A stretch of DNA of 64,000 nucleotides from Adiantum capillus-veneris (GCA_014529385.2 CM043958.1:82705525-82769524); one strand, 5' to 3'; shown: positions 11,172-22,645, counted from the stretch's first letter. Notes: generated from the sequence alone by a model not told the origin. Program-made: numbers and translations.

Positions 11172-11644
11172 TTAAAATACTACAAGGTTTGAGAAAAAAA
11201 ATATTGTTCTTACAAAAGAAGAGAGAAAATTAAACTTCTTGTAAATGTAGGCATCCAAAGCTTCATACATTTTTGTAAATGTTTTGCCCCGTGTTGGAAC
11301 ACAACCGCTTGCCTTTACAAAGTCATGCTCGCACTGCATTAAGAGGGTCACATTCTCTGATGCTTGAAAGATTGGCTTTTGAAAGCGCCGTAGAATCAGA
11401 CAAATGTGATATTGCAACATAAGTATTCTTGAGTTAACGCAGTCCCTCGCATAGCAAGAGGTGGCAAGAGACATTCAATGTGTGCAAATTTAGAATTTTG
11501 TTGGAAGGCAACTAGGACATCATTATTGCAATTGATACAAGTGACTATATTATTGCTATTAGCAGTATGTGATGTGGCATTGACAATGTATCTCATCTCT
11601 AATATCTCCCACAAGTCAGGAGCGAGTGAGGGTTGTTTTGTCAT
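11172..11644 (-). pseudogene. unidentified degenerate ORF
   Basis: Two overlapping minus-strand frames (11644-11396 and 11474-11172) can be joined by one frameshift into about 155 codons. The first has a CINCNNDVLVAF and HIECLL pattern with paired cysteines. The second contains MQCEHDFVKASGCVPTRGK. The cysteine/histidine spacing might be a metal site, but I do not recognise a family and chance cannot be excluded. Confidence 0.3.
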
Positions 11645-12246
11645 TGTGTTTAACAGTCAATACCTTTAATCTAAACTAACATAATATGGTAGAAGGGGGA
11701 GCCCTTTGCACATGTCTAAATCCACGACATGAAGGCTAAACTCCAAAACTTAGAGAAGCCCTTGTGCACACGATAAAGAGAGAGAGCCACCGAAGGCGGC
11801 CGGCCGTACTAGTAACCTAGAAAGTGGGAAATGATGTTTTAATGGCTTTAATAATCAACCAAGAAGAACATTTTCCAATTCATCAGAACAAGCTATATAT
11901 ACCTGGTCTAAAGAGCCTTGCTGAATTATGGCCATAACTTGCAGCCAATGCACTCCACAAGAAACATCACAATAAGAAGCCCAACAAGAATCTCTTGTGA
12001 TTTTATAAGGTTTTTAGCATTAAGATCACAAACACTCCTTCGTGTACATTCCCATGATGCCCACTTTGATTTAAAAACTTTTGATGAGAAGTAAATTGCA
12101 TAGCTGCTAGAGAAATGTAGGATAGGATGGCATAATTCCTTGCTCGGAAAAAAATTACTAGTTCATTAAAAGGTAATGCAAACAATTTCACATCTTTACC
12201 TTGCCATCCTGCTTTGCTACACAACCTTAATCTAGACTCAAGACCC
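11645..12246. other. no confident gene
   Basis: Contains a short minus-strand open frame (12266-12003) with no recognisable domain. Otherwise featureless. Confidence 0.4.
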
Positions 12247-12411
12247 CATAACACCCATTTGACCATATCATGACATATAACTATTGGCCTAGGTAGTCCC
12301 TTACATTGTCAGTAGCTACACTTGGCTCATAAAACCCATCTGACCATAGCATGACATATAACTATTTTCCTAGGCAATCCCTTACATTGTTAGTAGCTAC
12401 ACTTGGCTCAT
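12247..12411. repeat. tandem duplication, about 81-bp unit, 2 copies
   Basis: The unit CCATTTGACCATATCATGAC through GTAGCTACACTTGGCTCAT occurs from 12247 and again from 12328, with a handful of substitutions. Confidence 0.9.
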
Positions 12412-12619
12412 CTCATCCCTAACTCAAATACACCTTTTAATGTGCATCTACTTCCTTTGTTATCCATCAACACACTCCCCAAGCCTTGACTAAGAAGATG
12501 ATCATGAATTTCTTGCCTTCAAGATGAGGTCACTTAAAACCAAGTCTTCTTTTCAATGGTGTGACTCATGCAAGGCTATAGAGGCACTCATTTTCCTTGT
12601 TTCTTGCTAACAGCATCAT

Positions 12620-13730
12620 GGGGTATTATTGGCTCCGTGCTTTTTTTATATTTTTGAATTATTGGTTGCTTTTGGTATAATGGCTCGGTGCTTTTTTTAT
12701 ATTTTTGAATCTAACGTAAAGCAACCGTGTCTGGCTTCCATCATTGTTTCTTTTGTGTTGTTGGCGGTGGTGGAGGAGCCGCTTGTCTGGCCCATTGAGG
12801 AGGATAGTTTTTGTACTTTTTCCTCCTCTCATCCTGTGCCTGTTGCTCTTCGGGTGTGAGCTTGTCCTTTTTCTTTTCAGCACATTGTTTTGCTCTCTAA
12901 GGAATTTTTGAAGGTCCGGAGCTCCCAGCCTTTGCTTGTTGGGTGGCCTGAGCTCTATCTTCTTCCGCTCTCCTCTCAGCCTCTGCTCGTGCTTGTAAGT
13001 TAGCCAAGTGAGCTCTCTCAGCCTCGGCTCTCTGCCATTATTCTTGCTCTCTCTGTCTTCTTTGTTCTTCTTGCAATCTCTGTGTTTCTGTATCAGCTAC
13101 CTATTTCTTTTCTATCTCTCTCATTCTCTTCCTCCTCTTGGCATCTCGTGCTTCTGAAACAGGATCACCTGGTATTACTTTGATCACACTTTGTTTGACC
13201 CGCGGGGGATATTTTTGCGGCGTAGTCGCGGTTGCTTGAGGTTCAGGTCCAGCCGTTGCTTGAGCTCCATGTGCTGTTGTTGCTTGATCTCCAGGTCCTG
13301 TGACAACAGGCGAGGGCCCCTCATTAAGCAACAGACCCCAGTATTCCTCTTCACTTGCTCTTGTTTCTTATGTGGGTCTGTTTAGAGATGCAATTGGTGG
13401 GAGATCCAACAGAGATGTGCGATTCGCATGATGTAGTGACTGGTGATCACCAAAAATCTGCTGAATGGTATTCTGATCCTCTGGATTTGAAGGTTGGGAG
13501 AGCGGTTAAGGGTTTTGAGCTGGTTGCTATGGTGGTTTCTCCACTTGTGGTTGAGGATGTGGATTTGAAGCGGTGGATTCTGTATGAGGTGTTGGCTGCA
13601 GATTTTCATTGGTGTCAATGGCGGTGGTGTCATTGTTGTGCATAGTGGTGTGCTCTTGTGTATCGTCCATGTTGTGCAAGATATGAGTGCATGTACGTTT
13701 GGGCTCAAGAGGATCTTCTAAAATGTGCAA
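12620..13730 (-). pseudogene. proline/glutamine-rich and coiled-coil ORF, decayed
   Basis: Minus-strand coding text runs from an ATG at 13730 to about 12620 with several stops and at least two frame changes. The N-terminal third is rich in His, Thr, Pro and Asn (HTESTASNPHPQPQVEKPP near 13530). The centre is Ala/Gln/Pro-rich (GPEPQATATTPQKYPPR near 13240). Then comes a highly charged heptad-like stretch with RRKRMREIEKK and further Glu/Gln/Arg repeats to about 12960, consistent with a coiled coil, and a proline run near 12780. I assign no family. It follows the transposase-like gene on the same strand, so it may be a second protein of the same element; a retroelement gag-like protein is the alternative. 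Confidence 0.45.
12631..12710. repeat. 51-bp-spaced direct repeat
   Basis: GGCTCCGTGC followed by a T-rich block at 12631-12659 recurs at 12682-12710 with one difference. It lies in the 3' part of the minus-strand coiled-coil ORF, where it duplicates a KYKKSTEP-like peptide. Confidence 0.8.
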
Positions 13731-14362
13731 ACAAGAAACGAACTTTAAGTTGTGAGTTTTGACTTATATAGTACTTAGAGTTTTAGAAAAAAATTAAAAA
13801 CTCAATAAAAGCACTCAAAATAAATAAAAAAGACTTCAAAATAGACCAAACTTGACCCATGGGACTACTAATTGTGGCATTAACAAATCAGTTTGCACGA
13901 CAATGCATGTTTACAATAGAAATGGTTAGTGTAAAAAAAATTAGATTTCAACCCAATGCCTGCCATCACGTCGCCTTGTCTCTAACTAGCGCTGAAATCG
14001 ATCTTTTGCACTCGAAGCATGATATGATTGTGATCGCCTCAAGCTAAACACTTTCTCTACTGTTCATTTCAAACTTCTTTTCTCTCTAGTCTTCTTTCTC
14101 TCTCTGCTTGCTAAAACATTGTAGAACCAATTGAACATCTCATGAAAGGCATTGCTCTTTTTTCTTCCACCTCCATGTCATGTTTTTATAAAATACACTG
14201 CTTTTGCTTGATAGTGTGAGCGCTCCATTCCTTGGCTGCTCCAAATGCCTAATGAACCGTAAGTGTCAAGAAAAAATGCACTATGTGAAAAAAGAATATG
14301 CTGAAAAAAAACCAAACTTTAGTTTTGCACACAGATGCATTTCAACTGCAAAAATCAAATGT
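13731..14362. other. spacer between two minus-strand decayed genes
   Basis: AT-rich, no coding signal on either strand beyond short chance frames. A CT-rich patch lies near 14090-14105. It could be an intron or intergenic DNA of one element. Confidence 0.4.
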
Positions 14363-16686
14363 TCAACACACCATGTAATGTGTTATGTGTGTCTCCCCCC
14401 AAGAATCCACCATTTGCGCTCTGAAACTATGGATTACAAACTTTAAGGTTGATATCTCATCATCGGTTAGATTTGCCTTTTTCAGAAGACAAAAAATATC
14501 ATCAGTAAACTGCCACACACGAGCACACTTAATTCCTAGGGTTGCTTTGTTACCTTTGTAGGTGGTAATGTCACACACCTTTTTTCATAATTGAAACTCA
14601 TTGGGACTCTGGGAGTCAGAGTAGTTTGAAAGCAAATGCCTAGACTTACTATCACCCGTACATACTTTATTAGGGCGATCTTATGTACTTCCAGATGCCT
14701 TCTTGTCCTTTGATAGCTCAACTGCACCCCCATGTAGATCAACACTCGATAGATTCAATCTCTCGTATACACTCTTCTCTTCTTTCATGAAGGGTGAACA
14801 CATGCACAATTATCAGTGGTATTGGAAGAATAGGATCCCAATTTGGATCACCCATGTTTCGATTAGGGGGACTTGCTTGTCACAACTGAGGATACCTTGC
14901 AACCATTGTTGTAGTGCTTTACCCACTGTTTGTGTAGTGGGCACACATTTTCAGAGTTGATTGTAACTTTGCCACCCTTACCCTTACCACCTTTCAACTT
15001 TCTAGCCTTTGCACCCTTGCCCTGAGTTCCCATTGAGACTTTACTGTGGCAGCAATAAATTCATGGAAAGAGGGTCATTGCACCTTGCTTGAACCCTAAT
15101 ATACACTTGAGTGTTTTCAAATCTCCTATCAAATGCCACTCAACTTGGAACGTTCCAAGACCTGAAATATAGAATCTCTATTCTTCTTGTTGTTGCTGAA
15201 TGACGTCAACAATTGCGGTGTGATTGAAATAGCATTTCAAGGCCTCCTGTGTCTCATGTGGGAGATGAAAATCTGCCAGCCACCAAATATTCTTCTTTGA
15301 CTGAACACCTAAACATGTGTTTTCCTTCTCATTGGCATTTAGCTCGTCATCGACACCTGCCATGGCCCTACTCATCAACATAATGCTTACCCTCTCAAGC
15401 CGTTGACCTTTAACAACCTGGCACTCATCAAGCTTAATAACAAATATCACTTTGCCATCACACTCTTTATATGCCAACCCATAAAATCTTATCATTGACT
15501 CTTAGAGCTTCAACAAGTCAACCTACACATTGTTGAACTTGTTATAGTGGATTGATTTGTTGTCTTCTAATGGCATGTCATCCTCCACATATTGAAATCC
15601 GCCCAACAAGCTTGCAACATCATTATTGGCACACTTTTTTGCAACACTAACACTGTAAGACGTTGGCAGAAACCTAAACAAACCTTTTGTCCAATGATCA
15701 AGTGTGACACTTCTATACAAAGCTTCATAGGCCTTGAAACTTATTCCTGTGTTGTCACACACCTCCATCATCTCTTGAGGTGACACAATGCTCTTTAGCT
15801 CACTGCTGAAATACATTAGTCGCAAAACATTAGCAATGCCAACATTGGATGGATCATCCAGCAGCTCAACCAACTCCTTTGGCTTGATGATATGCTGCAA
15901 CAAAGCACGTCCTGTTGTTTGAGCATCGGAATCGATTCCCATCATCATTCAAGCCGAGTTTATGCATATTGAATTAACATTACACCAACTTTCAAAAAAT
16001 GTAGGAAATAAAAATCTTGCATTCGTATTCTTATCGAGTTTGACGGACACGTTATTTTTGAGCTCCACCACTTGAGGATAGCAAGGACATTGCTTGTCTC
16101 TTGCGCTTACAAATGTGGTAGTTGAGGGGAAACATCTGTGAGATGATTGATTCGTCGACGCATATTTCGTGAAGTGTATTATAGTTGAACATAATTATCT
16201 AGTCGATGCTCCTACTCTTCTTTTTTCTGTTGTACTTTTTCATTGACATTCAACATCTCATCGTTCAGTTGATTCATCTTCTTGTTGGCTTCCTCTTTGA
16301 CTTGTTGCAGATCTTTTGCGGACTTTTCTTGCAATGATGAATAGGCATCAAAGAGATGTTTACTTGCTTCCCTTTCATTGATGAAGGTGAATACAATCTC
16401 CAGCTGTGGCCAAATAGTCTGTCTCTTCCATCTCCAATAAAACGCAGAAGCTTAGTGACATTACAAAAGGGTAATGGTGCACTGGTCATTGGATCATCAG
16501 GGTAAATGTGGCCATCAACCCATAAGTTGATTGCCTTTTGTACCCAATGCTTTGTAGTTGATCTGCAACATTGGGATTCAATGTGCCAAGTTGCACAGTA
16601 GCGTACTCCTGCTCCAAATCAGTCTTTAATCGATATCGTTTTGGCCTATTAGTAATGTCTTGCAGTGGAGGGCGATTGAATGACAT
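14363..16686 (-). pseudogene. decayed transposase-like gene of an unfamiliar family
   Basis: Reads from an ATG at 16686 (MSFNRPPLQDITNRPKRYR). Segments in order: an N-terminal domain with NLWVDGHIYPDDPMTSAPL; a coiled coil around 16360-16230 (SLQEKSAKDLQQVKEEANKK); a long open block 15948-15523 (DDPSNVGIANVLRLMYFSSE); a block 15495-15178 with KVIFVIKLDECQVVKGQRLE; then EWHLIGDLKTLKCILGF and a cysteine pair CIYC whose first Cys is now TGA (near 15050); a CPLH cluster; and finally CARVWQFTDD and SWGETHITHYM near 14400. From memory, the layout (WHL.GD.K block, Cys pair, late THYMH-type motif) resembles uncharacterised transposon proteins of animals and seed-free plants and, distantly, the RAG1/Transib-style RNase H fold. 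That link is inference. At least four frame changes; function lost. Confidence 0.5.
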
Positions 16687-16956
16687 GTTTGTTAGCTAAT
16701 CAAGAAAATTAGAGAGAGAATGTGTAATGAAGACTGCTGTTGTAAGTAGAGAAAGATGGCTATGGAGGGAAAAAGTGGAGGGTACTCAGAGAGTAGAAAA
16801 AGATTATGCTGTAGAGGGAAGAAAGAGAGGGAATGTAGCTCAATCTCCTTTGAATTCAAAATGTTGATCATGAGAGCTTTAGAGAAAGAAATGATGTTGC
16901 ACACTCAGGTAATGGAGTTTTCCTTTGCTCTCACCTGGAGCTAGAGTGGGAGAAGC

Positions 16957-16958
<2 letters not shown>

Positions 16959-17006
<48 letters not shown>
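16959..17006. repeat. (GA)n microsatellite
   Basis: About 48 bases of GA, located upstream (minus strand) of the transposase-like gene start. Its surroundings to 17290 stay purine-rich. Confidence 0.95.
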
Positions 17007-17008
<2 letters not shown>

Positions 17009-17954
17009 CATTAAAGAAAGAGAGTGGGAGAGAGAGAGTAGATCTACAACCTTGGAGGATCTGCACTTTCTGTCAGATGTGGGCAGCAAAGAATGTCCTC
17101 TTAATGATTGGGAGGTGGAAGCGACAAGAGAGAAAAGGGGGGAAGAGAAAGAGGTGGCTCACGTTTTATAGAGAGAATGCAGTGAGAGAATATGCAAAAT
17201 CTTTTTTTTGGCAGGGAGGGAGTTGAAAAGTGCTTCTTTTAATGAGAACTAAGTGTGAGAGAGTGTTTTTTATGTTAGAGAGAGGAGGAGAGAGATGGGA
17301 AAAAGACAATTTAAAATTTAGTCACCCACCTCTCTTTTGTGTTAAAATAGCCTATTTTCAAATACAAATTATACAAATGCTATTTCTTAAAATCTCAGCA
17401 TAGGCCTTTTGCCCCTCTCTTTTAAGCTTAAGCTTTAAGCATTTCCTTAAATTGCCAAATAAAGAGGCCCTCCTACACCACATTCACTTCCTAATGTATG
17501 TCAAGCTCATCAATGGAAGCAAAAGAATTCATTGTTTGTTCCAACGAGTCTCACTCTAGAATGCAACTTAGTATTTGCATTTGGAAAGGATGTTTTGCAT
17601 GGCCTTGTCCTCAAGATCATAATCTGAGATCAAGACCTTGTAAAAGGTTTCGAGGTAGGGTTTCCTTCAACCTGATATTATGATGGGTGGTGCTCTTGTG
17701 GAGAGGCCTCTTGCTCTTGCCTTTGTTTCTTGAAATGATTTGATTGCACTACCAAAACCACCCATGATAAGCACCTGTAAAGTTTTATGAAGAACCCTTC
17801 TAGCATGAAGCACACTTGGAATTAGGAGAAACCAAGGACATAAAGACGTAGCTCGTCTCAAGTAGATGTCCGTCGAGCATCCATATGCTTAAAACAGATA
17901 AAAGATGAGAGAGATATGGCTATTCAAAGTTGGGGGTGTCCTCTCTTATGCTAA
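17007..17954. other. purine-rich to mixed spacer, no gene
   Basis: GA-rich to about 17300, then mixed. Short frames only. This is the pre-insertion flank of the Copia element. Confidence 0.5.
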
Positions 17955-17959
17955 AAAAT

Positions 17960-18150
17960 TGTTGGGGTTAAGGCCTATGTGCCTTGACCGGTCGCCCAGG
18001 TCATGGGCGCCCGCCCACTGTTACCCTATACTTATAGTGAGTATACTGTATAGGGGGAGCTGCCACTTCACAGTCTCCCCACCCACATCGTGTGTGTGTC
18101 TCCTTCTCTCTCTCTCACTCTCCGTCTGTGGTGCTCCCCGATCCCCTTCA
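17960..18150 (+). repeat. Copia 5' LTR (191 bp)
   Basis: Starts TGTTGGGG and ends CCCCTTCA. Contains a short CT run near 18105-18120. Four substitutions separate it from 21475-21665. Confidence 0.95.
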
Positions 18151-18152
18151 AT

Positions 18153-18164
18153 TGGTATCAGAGC
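18153..18164 (+). other. primer-binding site, tRNA-Met type
   Basis: TGGTATCAGAGC, two bases after the 5' LTR. Confidence 0.95.
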
Positions 18165-19650
18165 AAGAGTGGCGTCGGAGCTTGAGCTATGGCGATGTGA
18201 GCTATGGATCTTGTGAGCTCAGGAGCTTGCTGATTTGCTGCAGATCTGAGTGCAAGAGCAAGACAGTGCTCTTGTGTGAGAAGAGCTTGCAAGGCTAAGG
18301 TACTGTGCCTTCATCCTCTGGACAACCCGGCACCGTGCTCAACCCAAGGCGGTGACCAATAGGCAGCCCACAGGTGCCGCATATGGGTGTATGGGCAGCC
18401 ATGTGTGGGTAACCTCAGTAGTGGTTCTCAGGAGGCCAGCAACAGCGGCCAGCTAGCAAGCAAGACAGGCGGGCTGCAAGGCGGCCATAGCGGGTTGCAT
18501 ACACTCTCTCCAATGCGCTACAAGGCTGCATAACGGGCTGCTTGAGTGTGCCTTGAGCTGTTGTAGTGGACATTGAGCATGGCAATGCTTTAATAGGCAT
18601 GTATGCTACTGTGTGGTGGTTCTACGAAGCACAAATTTCACTCACGGGGTGTTGCAGCTGGAAACAGGCATGTATGCTACTGTGTGGCGGTTCTACTGAG
18701 CACGAATTTCACTCACGGGCTTCTGCAGCTAGAGTGCAAAGGTTGCAAGTCAAGGCTGTGAAATTGCGTAGGGCAATGCTCTAGTTAGCATGTATGCTAA
18801 GTGAGGGGGCTATTTTGTGAACTAATGCAGACTGACATTACGCAGGGCAATGATCATGTGAAGCAAGCTCCGAGCGTGCTGTTTGCAGGATAAGCACAAG
18901 GAAGATACACACACACACAGTCGTTCTTTTTGCAGGTTTGCAGGCTTGGAAAACTTATCCTCCTAAGGTTCCACAAGGATCATGCATTCCCACACCCAAA
19001 GTCATTGTTGACAAGGGGAAACAAATCCGTGACGAGATTGCTTGACAAGACAATGTATTTGCATGCGCGAGAGGACTTCTGCAGGTTGCGGATGTGCTAT
19101 GTATGCATTGATTACGGATACAGGTATACAGGTTTTGACTTTGTGTCGAGAGAGCTCCTCGTGTGGGAGTGAGCTTCATTGCCATAGATTTGGCTTATGT
19201 ATGCCATATGTGGATTTGTGCATGTGATGCCTTGTTGTCGGTCAGTGTGTGGAGTTATTTGTGATCGGTTTTGTGCATGTAATTTGAGCTCAGGTGGGAG
19301 CTTGGTTTCTGGTTACATTGTCTCGAGGAGAGCAACTTATGCATAAAGTTGATGTGCAGTGTGGACACAGATTCGCAAAGGTTTTATGCATGTATTTGCA
19401 TGCAGTTTGATGCACATATGCACATGGTCTTGAGCAGGCATTAGTTGATGCAATATGGATTGTGATTGTAGGTGGCACTCAGGGGTTACGTGCGGTATTC
19501 TCTGCAGGTGGAAGATTTGTGCGTGTGTATGCATCGATACCGCACAGTGTGGGCTTGGTGATTAGCTCACAGATTGCAGTGTGATACTAGAGCAGGCGAG
19601 GCTTGTATTGATATTGCGGGCGCTCTACTTTGGAGTGTGTCTCATAGGCT
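18165..19650 (+). other. unusually long 5' leader of the Copia element
   Basis: About 1.5 kb between primer-binding site and gag, with no recognisable coding domain in any frame. It is rich in TGCATGTATG-like words and in GCAG/GGCTG motifs, unlike the AT-rich surroundings. Copia leaders are normally short, so this may be acquired sequence. It includes the 71-bp duplication at 18595. Confidence 0.6.
18595..18734. repeat. 71-bp tandem duplication in the leader
   Basis: AGGCATGTATGCTACTGTGT begins at 18595 and again at 18666; the copies stay close to identical through TTTCACTCACGGG and GCAGCT. Confidence 0.92.
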
Positions 19651-21399
19651 TTGCATAGTGTTTCTAGCCATATTTGTAGACAGTTTCCATGTGTTGTTGG
19701 TGAGGTGGTTTTGCTATCTAGCTTGCTACTTGTGCTCAGGGCAGAGACAGGTGATCGATCAGATTGTGAACTCTCACAGATGCACGTGTTTGATGGGTCA
19801 GACTTTGCGGCATGGAGAGATTGTATGCTTGATGCACTGACATAGCGAGGGTTGCATCGACCATTGAGTGGTGATGCAAGTAGACCTTCAAACATGTATG
19901 ACGATCAGTGGCAGGAGCTAGAGGAGATGGCACTATCTACACTCTCTTTGCACCTTGCGGAATCTGTATATGCTGTTGTTATGTATGAGACTACTTCGAG
20001 AGCACTTTGGTGCAAATTACATGATATGTATGATAGATCTGAGTCATCACGGACTCGTGTGAGACATGTACATTCACGAGCACGCCCACAGGTGACATGT
20101 TGGTATTGTGGTCATTCTGGACACGTTAGACGACGCTGTTTTTGTCGTATGCGACATCGTAGGAGACATGACAGTCTCAGAGATGTATGTAGTGATGCCA
20201 TGGACTCAGTTGCTTTGACAGTTGAGGCAGATGTAGTGTCGGAGTATACTAGTGACGGGGATGTCACTTTTACCTCGAGCTATGCACGAGATGCTATACA
20301 TGTGGATAGTGCACTCCCTTCGCAGTGGTTGCTAGACGCAGATGCTATGTTCCATGTCACGCCGCATCGTGAATGGTTTTGTAGCTATTCTAGCGGGATG
20401 CTTGGCAGTGTACGTTTGACCGATGGATCGGTGCATGTGATAGCAGGTGCAGGAGATGTGAGACTGTCATTACCGAGTGGTGCATCTTACTTGTTACGAC
20501 ATGTGCGCTATGTACCAGATTTGACAGTGAGTTTGATCTCGATTGGTCAGCTTAGAGATTGTGGATGTCAAATTTCGCTACGAGAGCGAGATTTTGTGAT
20601 GCATTTGGGTTCGCTAGTGATTGCGAGAGGTGCTAGGAGTGGTACAGTTTACCCATTGCATGTGGATCACGAGAGAGACGGTGTTGTCTCTGTGATCATG
20701 CAGCCAGGTAGAGAGCGAGAGAGCAGGCGAGTCTCTTTTGCATGTGGGTTGCAGGATGCTTTGCATGGAGTGCAGAGTAGTGACTTTGTTGTGCAGGTTG
20801 CCTCTACGGATGCACAGGTAGAGCGGGACAGCTCTAGTGAGTCACAGCAGGATGAGTCATCAGAGGTGATGACAGAGATGACTCACATGGATGCTAAGAT
20901 GTCGGCTATTGTGGAGTCATTTCTTGATATGCTTATGCCAGAGCTTGATGCAGATTCAGAACATATGGATACTCTTGGTACACATGTGATATGTGGTGGG
21001 CACGAGGAGTCACTCCAGAGCTCGGAGTCAGAGTGCCATGGTCTCTATGATAGGGGACAGGATTGCCATGAGTTGAGTTCTGAGTTGGAGGTGGCAGAGA
21101 TTGCCAGGGTTGCATCAACGTTCGGTGTCCTCATGTACGAGATGTTGATCTCGAGGCTCGACATAGCAGCTGCAGTGGGAGCATTTGCAGCAGGGTTGAT
21201 CCGTCGTTCGATGACTGATCTCGGCATAGAGCATAGGGGAGATTTGCAGGTATTGGACCGATACTTGCACGAGTGCATGAGCTCTTATAGACTATTTGCA
21301 GAGCTTGGAGCTAGCTCTGTGTGGCTTCCGCATCGGGATGTTTGTCTATCAGTAGAGCCGGATGCACTAGCTCATAGAGAGTCAGTGGGCATAGGTTGA
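19651..21399 (+). pseudogene. Copia gag-protease ORF fused to a pol C-terminal remnant, one stop
   Basis: One frame, broken by a single TAG at 19843-19845, then open for 515 codons from 19852. Gag text before and after the stop reads FDGSDFAAWRDCMLDALT and WQELEEMALSTLSLHLAES. A zinc knuckle CWYCGHSGHVRRRC fits CX2CX4HX4C exactly (codons 83-96 of the 515). The protease follows (codons about 155-275) with WLLDADAMFHVTPHREWF, where the usual DSG active site reads DAD, and VRYVPDLTVSLISIGQL. Integrase and the RT palm are absent. The last 95 or so codons resemble the Copia pol C-terminus (VLMYEMLISRLDIAAAVGA). Because the deletion left one open frame, it may have been translated as a short polyprotein. 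The protease is probably inactive. Confidence 0.82.
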
Positions 21400-21460
21400 G
21401 AGAATATCTCACCTTCTATTAGTTGTACACTAGTAGATCTTGCTTAAAGGCACATTGGCC

Positions 21461-21474
21461 TTTAAGTGGGAGGT
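21461..21474 (+). other. polypurine tract of the Copia element
   Basis: TTTAAGTGGGAGGT sits directly before the 3' LTR, the expected place for the plus-strand primer. Confidence 0.85.
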
Positions 21475-21665
21475 TGTTGGGGTTAAGGCCTATGTGCCTT
21501 GACCGGTCGCCCAGGTCATGGGCGCCCTCCCACTGTTACCGTATACTTATAGTGAGTACACTGTATAGGGGGAGCTGCCACTTCACAGTCTCCCCACCCA
21601 CATCGTGTGTGTGTCTCCTTCTCTCTCTCTCACTCTCCGTTTGTGGTGCTCCCCGATCCCCTTCA
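21475..21665 (+). repeat. Copia 3' LTR (191 bp)
   Basis: Same length and ends as the 5' LTR; four differences. Followed immediately by the AAAAT target duplication. Confidence 0.95.
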
Positions 21666-21670
21666 AAAAT

Positions 21671-22645
21671 GAGCTCTCCAGAGAGTTTGCAGGTGTTGCA
21701 ACAATTAAATGGGGCCTCTTTTTATCTTTTATCCCAAGAGATCTTTTCTCTCTCCTCAGTCGACAAGGCTCTCTTTGAAGGCTCCATTTAATTGGTCCAT
21801 TTTTGGCCTCATTTGGATAGGAAATGAGGAGTTGATGCCTTTTGGCCCAAGGGAAAGGGTGGGGTTTGTGCCCAGGGGACCAAAATGGAGGCTAGGCGCC
21901 TAGACGGGCAGGTGGGAACTCAAAAAGGCTCCATCATCCCCCCCACAAATCCCACGAGCCCCCATAGCCAAGGCTTAAGAGACCTCTTCTCTCCTTTGAT
22001 ACACCTAAAATGGGTACCCACCCCCCTCTTATACCCCTTGCTTTGAGCCCAATCTCCCCCATGTGGGATTATCCCAATTCCACCTGGCACATTCCTCCCA
22101 CACTTCTCCAACTTCCTTCTCTCCCCACAAAAAATTCTTCGCTTAACCTCCTTTCGGGAACAACTTCCTAGGAGCATGGTGCACCGCTCCGGCCACCAAA
22201 TGCGATGCCGTAAAGCACGGCTCCTAGCCCATCACTTTGGCTATTTTCAAAATTTTAAAATCTCAACATTCCTAATTTAAATCATCAAGTTGGCCTAGTT
22301 GCCTTTGTCTCATGCATCTGCAACCACTTTCTAAGTCTAGACCGCCCACTTTGGACGCACATATCTCATGATGTACAAGTCCGTTTCACATGCTATAAAG
22401 CACGGTTGAAATTACTTATAAAAACCATCATTTTGGGGACTCTAAACAACCCAAATCTCCAGTAAACAAGCTCGACAAAACCAAACCTTTGTACATGAAT
22501 TTTTACATGGTCACTCCCAAAACTTGAAGCACTATGTACACATATATACATGAGGCTAGTTAGCAAGCTTTTTGGTATGATCTATTGGCTTTATGCTCAT
22601 CCAAAAAATGCCTGATATAGCTTGGCAACCCCCCAGCCTGCTTGA
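21671..22645. other. no gene; C-rich patch
   Basis: Contains a pyrimidine-rich block (21930-22150) and short chance frames on both strands. No domain or repeat was recognised. Confidence 0.5.

Larger units (their letters stand above)
17960..21665 (+). mobile_element. non-autonomous Ty1/Copia element, structurally complete
   Basis: Two 191-bp LTRs (TGTTGG...CTTCA) differ at only four positions by my count. They are bounded by perfect 5-bp target duplications AAAAT (17955-17959, 21666-21670). A tRNA-Met primer-binding site follows the left LTR and a purine tract (AAGTGGGAGG) precedes the right one. The interior is 3.3 kb, with one long ORF that lacks integrase and most of RT, so mobilisation would need another element's proteins. 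The high LTR identity makes this the youngest-looking insertion that could be dated in the window. Confidence 0.95.

Noticed and set aside
13191-13645. Plus-strand ORFs opposite the coiled-coil gene
   Set aside because: They mirror the minus-strand repeats and have no domain; the minus strand reads as sensible charged helix text.
14363-16686. Calling this gene a RAG1 or Transib homologue
   Set aside because: The first and late motifs only loosely resemble that group, the second catalytic Asp is not visible, and the C-terminal Glu block is missing. The family name would be unsupported.
17960-21665. An autonomous Copia element
   Set aside because: No integrase or RT palm; the protease triad is altered.
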